A stretch of 64,000 nucleotides of DNA from Heterohyrax brucei (lineage: Eukaryota > Chordata > Mammalia > Hyracoidea > Procaviidae): the NCBI GenBank assembly GCA_028571685.1, contig CM053143.1:53809208-53873207 (forward strand). Reading direction: 5' to 3'. Below, piece by piece: positions 44,666-55,430 of this stretch. The notes beneath the pieces are model-generated. The model saw only the letters and a list, made by a program, of their open reading frames with translations, searched no databases and was not told the DNA's origin. Numbering within the stretch: position 1 is the first letter of the stretch; every line of letters starts with the position of its first letter. A program made the position numbers and the translations under genes.

Positions 44666-47600
44666 GTACTGCTGAGTGGGTTTGAACTGTGAACTTTATT
44701 TTATTTTTAATTAACATAACTGAGTGAAAATGTACATTCACGTATAAATTTACATGTTCACCTACATGCAGCTTCCACTGCCCACCCTGTCCGGTGACTG
44801 CACACTATTCCTCTCTGCTCCATACATGTCTCATCCTCCCAACAGTTTCCTTTCCCCTCCTCTTCGTCCACTCCCCTTCCTCCAGCCAGAGGTCAGCAAG
44901 ATGATATCCTATAGATGTATAGAACCATAAAGTGCTTCCAATATGTGGTCATTCTGCATTGCCAAATCCAATCCATTGCTGTCCAAAGAGTGGAACTTTG
45001 TTATAATTTATGGGAAAGGGCAGCATCTGGGCCGGGGGCCATGCTCTCAGAGGAACCCCAAAACTGCTGGGCCATCAGTTGAGGATTTTTTAGTGGAGAT
45101 CTCATGATGTACCCCTTTTTATTCTTGTGTTGCCAGTGAGACTCCTCTCTGTGAGCTCCATCGTGGCTATCACTGGTGGTGGCCGGGCACCATTCGGTTC
45201 TTCCGGTCCCAAGTCAATGTAGGCACCCACTCTTGTGGGTCTCTCTGTCTTCTCAGTTGTCTTTACCACGTGTCATTTTGGTCCTCGGTGCGCATCCGTT
45301 CCTGCTGAGTTGGGACCATTTGCTGTGTCCTCGGATGGCAGCTTGGCAGCTTTTAAGACTCCAGACGCCACTCACCAATGTAGGGTGCAGGGAGCTCTCT
45401 TAGCAAAATGCTAGTTGTGCCAATTGGCCTGGAATTCACCTAAGAGCATGGTCCCCAGCCCCTCGCCCCAGCTTCTCTATCCTTGCAGTATTGAGTTAAG
45501 ATGGAAGGAGTACTCAAGTTATGCTGAAGTCCACTTAATGTTGTTCTTGTTTCCAATGTGTGCTGTCACTGCTTTCTCCCAACTAGATTTCTAGTAACTA
45601 TCTAAACTAAACCCTCCCCCCTTCACCTTTCCTCCTTCCCCTCCCTTGCAGCTGTCAAAGAATCTTTTCTTCTATACACAAGTCTGTTTTTGAGATCTTA
45701 TCGTAGAGGTCTCATACAATATTTGTCCCTTTGTCACTGGCTATTTTCACTCAACATAATGTCTTCCAGTTGAAACCAGGTTAGGAGATGTTTCCTGGAA
45801 TCATCGTTATTCTTTATCATTGCATAGTGTTCCATTGAGTATATGTACCATAGTTTACCAATCCATTCTTCTACTGTTGGGCATCTGGGTTGATTCCATC
45901 TTTTTGCTATGGTGGACTGTGCTGCGATAAACATTCTGGTGCATGTGTCCATTGGTGTGAAAGGCCTTGATTCTGTAGGATATATTCCAAGTAGTGGAAC
46001 TACTGGGTCAAATGGTATATCAATATCCATTTTTTTTAGGAAGCACCAGATTGCCTTCCAAAGAGGCTGGACCATTTTGCAACCCCACCAAAAGTGTAAG
46101 AGGTTTCCATTTTCTCCACAGCCTCTCCAGCATTTGTTGTTTTGTGTTTTCTGGATCATGGCCAATCTTGTTGGGGTGAGATGGTATTTCATTGTTGTCT
46201 TGATTTGAATTTCTTTAATAAGTAAAGATCGTGAACATGTCCGCATGTGTTTTTTGGCTGCCTAGATCTCCTCTTTAGTGAAGTGTCTGTCCATCTCCTT
46301 TGCCCATCACTTAATTGGATGGTTTATCTTCTTCTTATTGATATTTTGTAGTATCTTATAGATTATGGAGATCAGGCGTCGGTCTGACATACAGTTGCCA
46401 AATATTTTTCCCATTCTGCAGGTGTTCTTTTAATTCTAGTAATAAAGTCTTTGGATGAGCAAAAGTGTTTGATTCTTAATAGTTCCCATTTATCTATTTT
46501 CTCTTCTGTTGATTGAGATTTCTTTGACAGATTTTGGAGTCTGTCCTCATTGTGTATTAAAACTTCCATTGTTGTTCGTAACTTTTATTGGATGAGCTTT
46601 ATTGTTTTAGGTTGGATATTTAGGTCTTTTATCCAGTTGGAGTTGGTTTTTGTATAAGGTGTAAGATATGGATCTTGATTCAGTTTATTGCAGATGGATA
46701 ACCAATTTTGCCAACACCATTTGTTGAAGAGACTGTTTTTACCCCAGTTTAATGTCTTAGGGCCTTTGTTGAATATCAACTGTTCATAGGCAGATGGTGT
46801 CATCTCTGGGGTCTCAGTTCTGATCCATTGATCAATCTGTCTGTTCTTGTACCAGTACCAGGCTGTTTTGACCACTGTGGCAGTGTAGTGTGTTCTAAGG
46901 TCAGGCAATGAGAGCCTCCCAGTGTGTTCTTCTTCTTTAGTAGTATCTTGCATAACGGGGCTTCTTCCCTTTTCAAACAAAATTGGTGATTTGTTTCTCT
47001 ATCTCACTACAAAATGGTGCTGGAACTTGTATTTGGATTGTATTATATAAATAAATTACTTTGGGTAAAATAGACATTTTCACAATGTTAAGTCTTCCTA
47101 CCCAGGAGCAGGGTAGGTTTTTCCATTTATCTAAGACTCTCTTAGTTTCTTGTAGTAAGGGCTTGTAGTTCTCTTTGTAAAGATCTGTTGTTTCTCTGGT
47201 TAGATTAATTCCTAGGTACTTTATCTTCTTAGGGGCTATCATAAATGGTATTGATTTGATAATTTCCTCCTTAACTGTCTCGTTGTTGGTATAAAGGAAT
47301 CCTACTGATTTACTTATGTTTACCTTGTATCCTGAGACTTTGCTCAACTCTTCTATCAGTTTGAGTAGCTTACTTATAGTTTCCTTGGGGTTCTTTGCAT
47401 ATACAGTAATATCACCTGCAAACAGGGAGATTTTAACTTCCTCTTTGCCGATGCAGATGCTCTTTATTTCTTGGTCTTGTCTAATTGCTCTGGCTAGAAC
47501 TTCTAGCACAATGCTGTATAGGAGAGGTGACAGTGGACATCCTTGTCTAGTTCCTGATCTCAAGGGAAAGTCTTTCAGTCTCTCTCCACCATCTCCAGGA

Positions 47601-48050
47601 TGATGTGGGCAATCAGCTTTGTTTAATGTGTTGAGGAATTTGCTGTCTATGCCCATTTTGCTAAGGGTTTTTAGCATGAATGGGTGTTGGACTTTATCAA
47701 ATGCGTTTTCGGAGTCAATGGACAAAATCAGGTGATCCTTTTCTTTTGTGTTATTTATGTGGTTAATCACATTAATTGTTTTTCTGATGTTGAACCAGCC
47801 TTTCATCCCTGGTATGAATCCCACTTGGTCATGATGGATTATTTTCTTGATATGTTGTTGTATTCTGTTAGCAAGAATTTTGTTGAAGATTTTTGCATCT
47901 AGGTTCATGAGTGATATTGGTCTGTAGTTCTCTGTCTTTGTTGGATCTTTCCCTGGCTTAGGTCTCAGGGTTATGCTGGCTTCATAGAATGAGTTTGGGA
48001 GTACTCCATCCCTTTCTATACTGTGAAATAGTCTCAGTAGTATTGGGGAT

Positions 48051-48080
48051 CCGACTCGACGGCACTTGGCTTGGCTTGGC
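48051..48080. mobile_element. Micro-insertion copy 3, with perfect 12-bp duplication
   Basis: Thirty bp, CCGACTCGACGGCAC followed by three TTGGC units, lie between two identical AGTATTGGGGAT copies (48,039-48,050 and 48,081-48,092). The L1 at 10,978-10,995 has a single uninterrupted site. The insert plus duplication is 42 bp and keeps the ORF2 frame. Confidence 0.93.
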
Positions 48081-48913
48081 AGTATTGGGGATAATTCTTC
48101 TCTAAATGCTTGGTAGAATTCTGCCGTGAAGCCATCTGGGCCCGGACTTTTTTGGTTGGCAGTGTTTTGATGACCTTTTCAATTTCTTCCTTTGTGATGG
48201 GTTTATTAAGTTGTTCTGCTTCACGTTGTGATAATTTGGGTAGGTGGTATGAGTCAAGGAATTTGTCCATTTCCCCTAGGTTTTCAATTTTGTTAAAGTA
48301 CAGTCTTTCATAGTATTCTGTTATGATGTTTTTGATTTCTGTTGCATCTGTGGTGACAACTCACCTCTCCTTTCTAATTTGGGTTATTTGTTTCCTTTCC
48401 TTCTTTTCTTTAGTAAGTTTAGCCAGTGGTTTATCAATTTTGTTGATCTTTTCAAAAAACCAGCTTTTGGTCTTTTCAATTTTTTCAGTTGTTTTTCTAT
48501 TCTCTAATTCATTTAGCTCTGCTCTAATCTTTACGATCTCATTTCTTGTGGTGCCCGAGGGGTTCCTTTGTTGTTCTCTTTCTGCTTGTTCAAGCTGTAG
48601 AGTTAGTTCCTTGATTTGGTTTCTTTCTTCCTTCCAGATGTGTGCATTTATGGAGATAAACAGACCTCTGAGCACTGCTTTGGCTGTATCCTATGGGTTC
48701 TGGTAGGGAGTGTTTTTGTTCTCATTGGAATCCATGAATTTCTTTAATTCATCCTTGATTTCTTCTATAACCCATGTTTTTTTAAGCAAGATGTTGTTCA
48801 GTTTCCAGGAGTGCCACTTTCTATCTATATTTTCTCTGCTATTGATTTTAACTTTTATGGCTTTATGATCTGAGAAGATGCTTTTCAGTAATTCAGTGGT
48901 ATGGATTTTGTTG

Positions 48914-48938
48914 CCAAGCCAAGCGCCGTCAGATCGGA
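48914..48938. mobile_element. Micro-insertion copy 4, in ORF2 endonuclease
   Basis: Twenty-five bp, CCAAGCCAAGCGCCGTCAG then ATCGGA, between GTTG copies (48,910-48,913 and 48,939-48,942). The L1s at 11,738-11,760 and 34,960-34,985 lack it. It shifts the ORF2 frame by 29 bp. The core has three changed bases against other copies. Confidence 0.88.
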
Positions 48939-49917
48939 GTTGAGCATTGCGTTATGGCCTATCACGTGGTCAATTCTGGAGAATATTCCAGGTGCACTGG
49001 AGAAGAAGGTGTAGTTGTCTGCTGATGGGTGGAAAGTTCTGTATATATCAATGAGGTTTAGTTGGTTAATTGTGTCAATGAGGTCTTCTGTATCTTTACT
49101 GAGCTTTTTTCTGGATGATCTATCTACTAATGAGAGTGGAGTGTTAAAGTCTCCCACTATTATTGTGGAGTCATCTAACTCTCTTTTGAGCGTATTCAGT
49201 GTTTCTTCGACATATTTAGGTGCTCTGACATTAGGTGCATAAATGTTTAATATAGTTAAGTCTTGCTTATGTACTGAACCTTTCAGCAATAAATAGTGTC
49301 TGTCTTTGTCCACGAATGTGGATTTGACATTAAAATTGATTTTGTCTGAGATTAGAATTGCCAACCCTGCTCTTCTTTGTTCATTGTTAGCTTGATATAT
49401 ATTCTTCCAACCTTTAATTTTCATTTTGTTCCTGTCTTTAGGTCTCAAGTGAGTTTCTTGTAGACAGCATATGGATGGGTCGTGTCTTTTGATCCAAGAT
49501 GACACTTGGTGTCTCTTTACTGGAGCATTGAGTCCATTGACATTCAATGTAATTATTGATAGGTATGTGTTCACTGCTGCCATTGTGATATGTTTATTTT
49601 TATGTTGATGTTTTCTCTGTTGTTCTTATTAGTCTGTTCTGGGACATTCTTTTTTTGTGAGTTGATTTTTCACCTTTTTCAGAGCTGGTTTTATAGTTGT
49701 TGAGACTCGTGTGTTAGATTTCTTGAACTGGTATGATACGTCTTTGTTGTACTTTACAGCTGCCCCTATGAACCCCCTTAATAAACTATTTGTAAACCCA
49801 ATTTTAATTACTACCAGTCTTGTCATCTTCCTCTCCATCTGCTTGACTCCACCCCCCTGAACTGGGAACTTTTAAGTTTGTAGTCCTACACAAATCATTT
49901 GCATTACTTAGAAAACT

Positions 49918-50062
49918 CTTAGATTGATAGATACATATATAGGGAGATAAAGAGATAGATGACGATAAACAGGATAAACAGATAGAGGGAGGGATAGAGA
50001 GGCAGGCAGAGAGAGAGAGACAGAGATTGGAAGATATGGAGATACGCAGATATATAGACAGA
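49918..50062. repeat. GA/GATA-rich simple sequence
   Basis: Purine-rich low-complexity tract with GATAGAT and GAGAGAGAGA runs, lying in the short gap between two head-to-head L1s. Confidence 0.85.
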
Positions 50063-50523
50063 CATGGAGGTGTTGTCAAGATGGTGGACTAGACACACGT
50101 CTCCTTAACTCCCTCTGAAAACCTAGGTTGATAATTAATGGAGTCTTCTGGGCACCCAGTGAGCCCTAGGACACAGCATAGGACTGTCAATTTGGACTAC
50201 ATGCCACTGAACAGGATACTGCTTCTCTTTTGCTGACCACCACCCTTGTTAAATGGCCAGCTCTCATGGATTGAAGATAACCGATGTTTTTAACTTTTTT
50301 TCTTTGCCTTAGCTGGCAGGTGGCACTTGGGCTTAACTGTCAACAAATCTTAGCTGCACTGCTGATGTGATATGCAGGTGGATTAGCTGCATTTTGAGAG
50401 CCCAGCTCTGGAGTCTGAGCACCACGGCCCCACCAACCTCTCTTTCCAAACCTCCAACATTGGTTTTACTCTTTCACAGCAGGCAGGAGAGCTTGTGTGG
50501 GATACCTTCTTGTTTGACTGGCC

Positions 50524-50739
50524 TCAGGAGAAGCTAATTCCCATGCTGGAATGCAGTGCCAGACTCAGGAGTGCTTTCCGAACAGAACAGCTGTGTTTAG
50601 CACACTGTAGCCTTACAGGTGGGGCCAACAACTGGTGATAGCAGGGCAATAGTCTGTTTGCACTTTCAACTATATTACAGCATCTGAGGATGGATACAGA
50701 GGCACCTCCATTGCCAGGTAGAAAGAAGGGCTTGTACAT
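50524..50739 (-). other. Antisense open frame in L1 5' UTR (third copy)
   Basis: Seventy-one codons with RLLPCYHQLLAPP and CSVRKALLSLAL, which line up by position with MLLPCWPLLTGPS and CDRKVLSCGQAL of the frame at 32,742-32,110. Diverged and unproven. Confidence 0.4.
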
Positions 50740-51105
50740 CTGACAGCCTCACTGATTTTGGAAGCTGCCATACAGCCTTTTCCTTTCATATTATGACTAC
50801 CTAGAGAAATAACTGCAGTGCATCCTGATAGCATCTCTTCCAGCCTTTACTGATCCATATCATAGGGTCAGCTGACAGCCCCCAGTGACTTCATAAGTAA
50901 GGCTGGGTCTTTGCCAACCAGGAGGTGGAATCTGCTACCCTGGAGATTCCACTGGGCCCAGCCCACTGGAGTACACTTGTGTGACTGGTGATCTCCTTCC
51001 TTCTCAGGCTGTGTCTCAAATCTTGTCAACACAACACCAAAGGAACTAAACAACCTCTAGATGTCCCAAAAGCAACAAACCTTGGCCGGACACTTAAAGA
51101 ACATA

Positions 51106-51263
51106 AGTGGAGAGGAGGGGCAAGGAAACTGTTGGGAGGATGAAACATATATAGAGCAGGGAGGAATGGTGTGCTGTCACTGGGCAGGGAGAACAGTAGA
51201 AGCTGCACATAGGTGGGCATGTAAATTTGTACAGGAAGGTACATTTTTACTCAGTCATAATAA
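51106..51263 (+). mobile_element. 5'-truncated L1 3' end nested in ORF1
   Basis: AGTGGAGAGGAGGGGCAAGG, then GGAATGGTGTGCTGTCACTGG, GTAGAAGCTGCACATAGG and CATTTTTACTCAGTCATAAT with a short A-rich end. Equals the last 160 bp of the younger L1 3' UTR. The host ORF1 resumes after it. Confidence 0.9.
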
Positions 51264-51860
51264 AAAAATTAAAACAACAAGAAAAAGCCATCTACAGCTC
51301 CAAAAAACTCCCAAAAGAAAGAACCAAAGAACTTCCCAGATGAAGAAGTCTTTCTGAAACTACTGAAGGTTGAGTACAAAAGGATTATTATAGAGCCCTC
51401 CTAGACAGCATACAAAATGAAGCAGAGTAAGAGGAAAAATTAAGCAAGCTGTTCGAGCTGAGGGAACATCAGAATTCTGAAATCCAACAGGTAAGTAACA
51501 AAACCAAAAAATAGAAAATTCAATTCAAAGCCAAGAAAACAGAATTGAACAACTGGAAAACAGACTTTCTGATTTGGAAGACAGAGCTACTGACTCCAGC
51601 ATCTATGAGAAGAAATCAGAAAAGAAACAAGAAAAAAGAAGAAGCATTAAGAAACATGCGGGACTCTCAAGAGGAACAATATATGATCAATTAGAGTCCC
51701 TGAACAGGGAGGGACACCTGAAAGCACAGAGGGTATTGTCATTGAGCTGTTGACAGAAAACTTCCCTGAAATTACAAAAGAAGAAGAAAGATGTGTATCA
51801 AACACCACACAATATAGACCCCAAAAGAATACACCAAAACATATTATAATCAAGCTTAAC

Positions 51861-51880
51861 TCGACGGCACTTGGCTTGGC
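51861..51880. mobile_element. Micro-insertion copy 5, in frame in ORF1
   Basis: Twenty bp TCGACGGCACTTGGCTTGGC between TAAC copies (51,857-51,860 and 51,881-51,884). The L1s at 13,125-13,145 and 33,541-33,556 have the empty site. The total of 24 bp preserves the reading frame. Confidence 0.88.
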
Positions 51881-53537
51881 TAACAAAATGAAACATAAGG
51901 AGAAACTTTTAAAGGCAGCGAGACTCAAAGCAAAGCTAGCGTTTGGAAGGAAACTCTGCATGCTTTCATCTGACTTCTCAGTAGAAACGATGTTGGCATG
52001 GAGGAAGTGGGATGACACATTCCAAGCCTTGAAGGAGAAAAACTTCCAGCCAAGAATTACATATCCCGCAAAAATGTCTTTCAAATATGAAAATGAAATT
52101 AAGACTTTCACAGATAAACAGAAACTCACAGGCTTTGTAAAAACGAAACCAAAGCTAAAGAAATACTGAGAAAAGTTCTTAACTTAAGAGAACAAAATCA
52201 TTAATTCTGTGTTTTAGGAGGCAGTACAGGACACATCATCCTGAAACCTACTCAGTAATGGAAGCCACAAAACTCAATCAAAGCCATAATACTAAAATAA
52301 GTGATCTAGTGTTCATATCGTGAAAACTATGATATCATCATATTAAAAAGAGGTCCGTACTACAGTAGTCATAGTCTTTCTAGATGGAGAGGAAGTTAAT
52401 AAGTTATGTAGAAGTTAAAACTAGGTTTAAATATAGATTATTAAGGGAAGCATCTCATAACCTGGTTTCAGTTGGAAGGCATTATGTTGATTGAAATTAG
52501 TCAGTGGCACAAGGACAAATATTGTATGAGACCTCTACTATAAGGACTTAGATACAGAGAAAACTCTTTGATGGCTGCAGGAGAGCGGACGGAGGAAGGA
52601 AAAGGGCTGGTTAAAGATTAGATGGTTCATAGAAATTTGGTTGGGTGTAATCAGTGACAGCACACATTAAAAAGATCAGTTTAACTGGTCTTCAACATAA
52701 CATGAATATTCTTCCAATCTTAACCCAATATTTCAAGGACAGGGTACCTGGGGCGAGGGCCTAGGGACCATGCTCTCAGGGGATATCAAAGCCAATTGGC
52801 ATAACTAGCATATTGCTAAGAGAGTCTTCTGTACCCTATACTGGTGAGCAGCATCTGGGGTCTTAAAAGCTAACAAGCTGCTATCTGAAGTACACCAAAT
52901 GGTCCCAATGCAGCAGGAACAGGTGATCATCAAGGACCAAAATGACATGGGGGAAAGAGAACCCACAAGACAGAAAGACTCACATGAATGGGTGACTACA
53001 TCAGCACGTGACCAGAAGAACCAGATGGTGCCTGGCCACCACCAGTGACAGCTGTGATGGGGCTTACAAAGTTGATCCTCAGTGGCACCATGAGAATAAA
53101 AACAGGTGCACCCTGAGAACTCAGCTAAAAGGCCACAATTGATGGTCCAAGGCCAAGGGGTTCCCCTGGGAGCATGGGGCTGCAAGTCCTGATGCTGCCC
53201 CTGTTCATAAATCATTACTGAGGTCAATTCCTCAAACAGGAATAGATTGGAATCAGCGACACAGAGTGACCATATCATGTGTGCCCTTTATTGTTCTGTA
53301 CATCTACAGGATGTCGTCCTACTGGTCTCTTACTAGAGTAGAGAGAAGGAGTGAAGGAGAGGGGACAGGAGATTGTTAAAAGGATATGATGTGTATAGAA
53401 CAGAAAAGAGAACTGTTCTGTCACTGGGAAAGGAGAGCAGTAGCAGCTACACACAGGCAGGCAAGCAAATTTAAATTGGATTGTATGCTTGCACTCAATC
53501 ACAATAAATAAATAAAATATATATATAAATATGGATG

Positions 53538-53561
53538 CCAGCCAAGTGTCATCGAATCGGA
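53538..53561. mobile_element. Micro-insertion copy 6, decayed
   Basis: CCAGCCAAGTGTCATCGAATC then GGA lies between ATG copies, just after the L1 tail. Two CpG sites of the core have decayed to TG/CA, so this copy is older. The 3-bp duplication is too short to prove insertion. Confidence 0.65.
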
Positions 53562-54030
53562 ATGTATATTTTTATGCAAATAATTTCCATCTTCTATTTT
53601 CCCTTGCCAACGACTCCTTCCTCCCAGAAGTTACTTTCATAAGTGCCACTATGCTAATTTTTATATGTACTATAAAAAGTAATGTTAATAATGTAGTGCA
53701 TTTACAAAAATACCTCTCAGGAGACATAGCAGTTGTCAAACAAATGTAGAAAGTGCACAGTATTTGTGTAAAAAACAGGGTAATTTGCTGAAGCTATGAA
53801 ATAGATAGTAGTTATGAGATGAGTAACACATACTTCTGCAAAAGGCAAACTTATTAAATCAAGTTCAATATTTGTATATAACTACTTTTAAATAGAAATC
53901 AAAACAATACAATTCATAAATCACTGCAAAGCTTATGAGGCAGAGTTCTCTGTCTTTTACAGTCTCTGTGTGTCAGAATCACCTTGATAACAGTAAGTTT
54001 GGTCTGGTTACTTTAACCTGTATTCTAAGT
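53562..54030. other. No gene recognised
   Basis: Roughly 470 bp of AT-rich sequence with nothing recognisable. Confidence 0.5.
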
Positions 54031-54232
54031 AGCTCTGGTGGCACAGTGGTTAAGTTTGTATCAGTCAGTGAGTTTTAACCCACCAGTTTCTCTGAGGAAT
54101 AAAGAAGTGACAGTCTGCTTTGGTAAAGACTCCAGCCTTGGAGACCCTATAGGACTGTTCTAGTCTATCCTATAGGGTTGAATGTACCAGAATTGACTTG
54201 GTGGCAATGAGTTTGGTTTTGTTTTGGTTAAC
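54031..54232 (+). mobile_element. AfroSINE, sense
   Basis: AGCTCTGGTGGCACAGTGG, then GTAAAGACTCCAGCCTTGG, TCTATCCTATAGGG and GAATTGACTTGGTGGCAATG with TTTGGTTTTG tail. Confidence 0.85.
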
Positions 54233-54499
54233 ATACAGATATGATGAGGTTTGAATAATGTGCAGGCTCCTCCACTATCAGAGCTGAAACATCACCAACA
54301 CTTCATAGTGTCCTGGGATCCTTTGCAAATGAGTAAATCCCACTGTCCTGCCAAGTGGCAACAACTGTTGGGATTTCTTTTTATATGTATTTGTTCTTAC
54401 CTCTTCTTGAATCCTACATAGATAGAAATATCATATATTTGCTAGTCAGGCTTCCATAACTTACCATGTTTTCAAACTCACTCACGATGTTGTAGATTT

Positions 54500-55430
54500 C
54501 AGTAGTGTATTTATTTTTACTTCTTATTGGTCCTCTGTTATATAACAAATCACAATTTCTACCCATTTTTGTTATTGATAGACTTTTTGGTTGTTTACAT
54601 TTCTTACTATTTTGAATAAAGATGATAATAATATTATAAGTATTTTGATTGGTATATACTTTTGTTTCTCTTAGGTAAATATATGAGTTAAATTGATAAG
54701 TAACTTTTTATTTTCTCCAAGTTGGTTGCATCATGTTACACTTCTAACAGCAAGTTGCTACAGTATTTACTACCAGGATTTGATCTTGTAAATCATTTTA
54801 ATTTTAATCATTTTTTTGTAGTGGTAGATTACTATGATTTTAATACATACTTCCATAATGACTGTTCATATAACTGAACGCATATTGAAATAATAATTGG
54901 TCATTTAAAATACTATTTTGTAGCTTGCCTATTAAATTCTTTAACACTTTTTTTAATTGAGCTATTCTTTTAATGATTGAAGAGTATATATGTGTTCCTA
55001 TGTCTGTGTATATGTGTATATGCTTATTCAAGATGCAAAGACATTATCAGTTATTTTCTGCTAACTTGTGGATTAATTAGTTCTTAATTTTCTGAACCCT
55101 GCCTTTATCTAAAACGTCGTTTCATGTTTGATGAAATCTTAACATCATAGTATTAAAATAAATATTTATTTATTTGACAAAATCCAATGCCCTTCTCTGC
55201 ATCAAGTGGTAAAATCAAGTGGTTCTTGTCTTTTGTATTATTTAGGTGTTTCATTACGTTGAGTGCATTTGTAATGTTAAACCATCACTGCATTCTTAGA
55301 ATGAATATCACTTGGTCCTGGTGAATTATATTTTTATGTGTTGTTGAACTCTATTGGTGAGAATTTTGTTGAAGTTTTTTTGCACCTAAGTTCATGAGAG
55401 ATTGGTCTGTAATTTTCCTCTTTGAATGGC
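54500..55430 (-). mobile_element. Old L1 ORF2 pieces, antisense
   Basis: 54,585-54,780 (TTGGTTGTTTACATTTC, CTTCTAACAGCAAG) resembles the complement of the ORF2 C-terminus. 55,185-55,430 (TTTGTATTATTTAGGTG, AATGAATATCACTTGGTCCTGG, GAGAATTTTGTTGAAG) resembles the complement of the reverse-transcriptase region. Very diverged; the link between the two parts is inferred. 54,233-54,499 is unassigned. Confidence 0.65.

Larger units (their letters stand above)
45730..49583 (-). pseudogene. L1 ORF2 (endonuclease / reverse transcriptase), broken
   Basis: The best-preserved ORF2 here. From ATG at 49,583 (MAAVNTYLSIITLNVNGLNA) the endonuclease frame runs with CCLQETHLRPKDRNK, VGDFNTPLSL and FSRIDHVIGHNAMLN. 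Then micro-insertion copy 4 at 48,914 shifts the frame. The linker frame (48,675-48,361) and a part with copy 3 follow. The reverse-transcriptase frame (47,908-46,973) has [12 protein letters not shown] and [12 protein letters not shown], but its catalytic box reads [12 protein letters not shown], with the first catalytic Asp changed to Gly. The C-terminal frames (46,980-45,734) include CWRGCGENGNLLHFWWGC. Confidence 0.92.
44698..49857 (-). mobile_element. L1 with ORF2 only: 5' terminus fused to inter-ORF spacer
   Basis: On the minus strand the element starts with the genuine L1 5' end (GGGTGGAGTCAAG at 49,857-49,843), then goes straight to CAGATGGAGAGGAAGATGAC, which in complete L1s lies between ORF1 and ORF2. 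The 5' UTR body and all of ORF1 are missing. The rest (spacer, ORF2, 3' UTR, T-rich end at 44,698) is complete. The flanks TGAACTGTGAACTTT (44,683-44,697) and TGAACTGGGAACTTT (49,858-49,872) match at 14 of 15, so the deletion was present at insertion. Two micro-insertions lie inside. Confidence 0.93.
51061..52203 (+). pseudogene. L1 ORF1, broken, carrying two insertions
   Basis: Starts ATGTCCCAAAAGCAAC at 51,061 (normal ATGGGACCCAAAAAGC). It is interrupted at 51,106 by a sense L1 3' end. The coiled-coil part lies at 51,420-51,640 and is full of stops. The C-terminal RNA-binding frame is open at 51,750-52,169 (TENFPEITKEEE to KTKPKLKKY). This frame contains an eight-residue addition STALGLAN made by micro-insertion copy 5, between IIIKLN and KMKHKEKLLKAA. 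Inactive. Confidence 0.85.
50066..53518 (+). mobile_element. L1 with ORF1 only (HAL1-like layout)
   Basis: Starts near the L1 5' end (GTTGTCAAGATGGTGGACTAG), keeps 5' UTR and ORF1, and follows the spacer to ATTATTAAGGG at about 52,447. It then joins directly to the ORF2 C-terminal end (CATCTCATAACCTGGTTTCAG) and a complete 3' UTR ending ACAATAAATAAATAAAAT. About 3.7 kb of ORF2 is absent. It is more diverged than its neighbour. A 160-bp L1 3' end is nested at 51,106 and a micro-insertion at 51,861. No clear target duplication. Confidence 0.85.

Noticed and set aside
49918..50062. The GA-rich tract as a promoter or protein-binding array
   Set aside because: It is plain low-complexity sequence without a motif that I can name.
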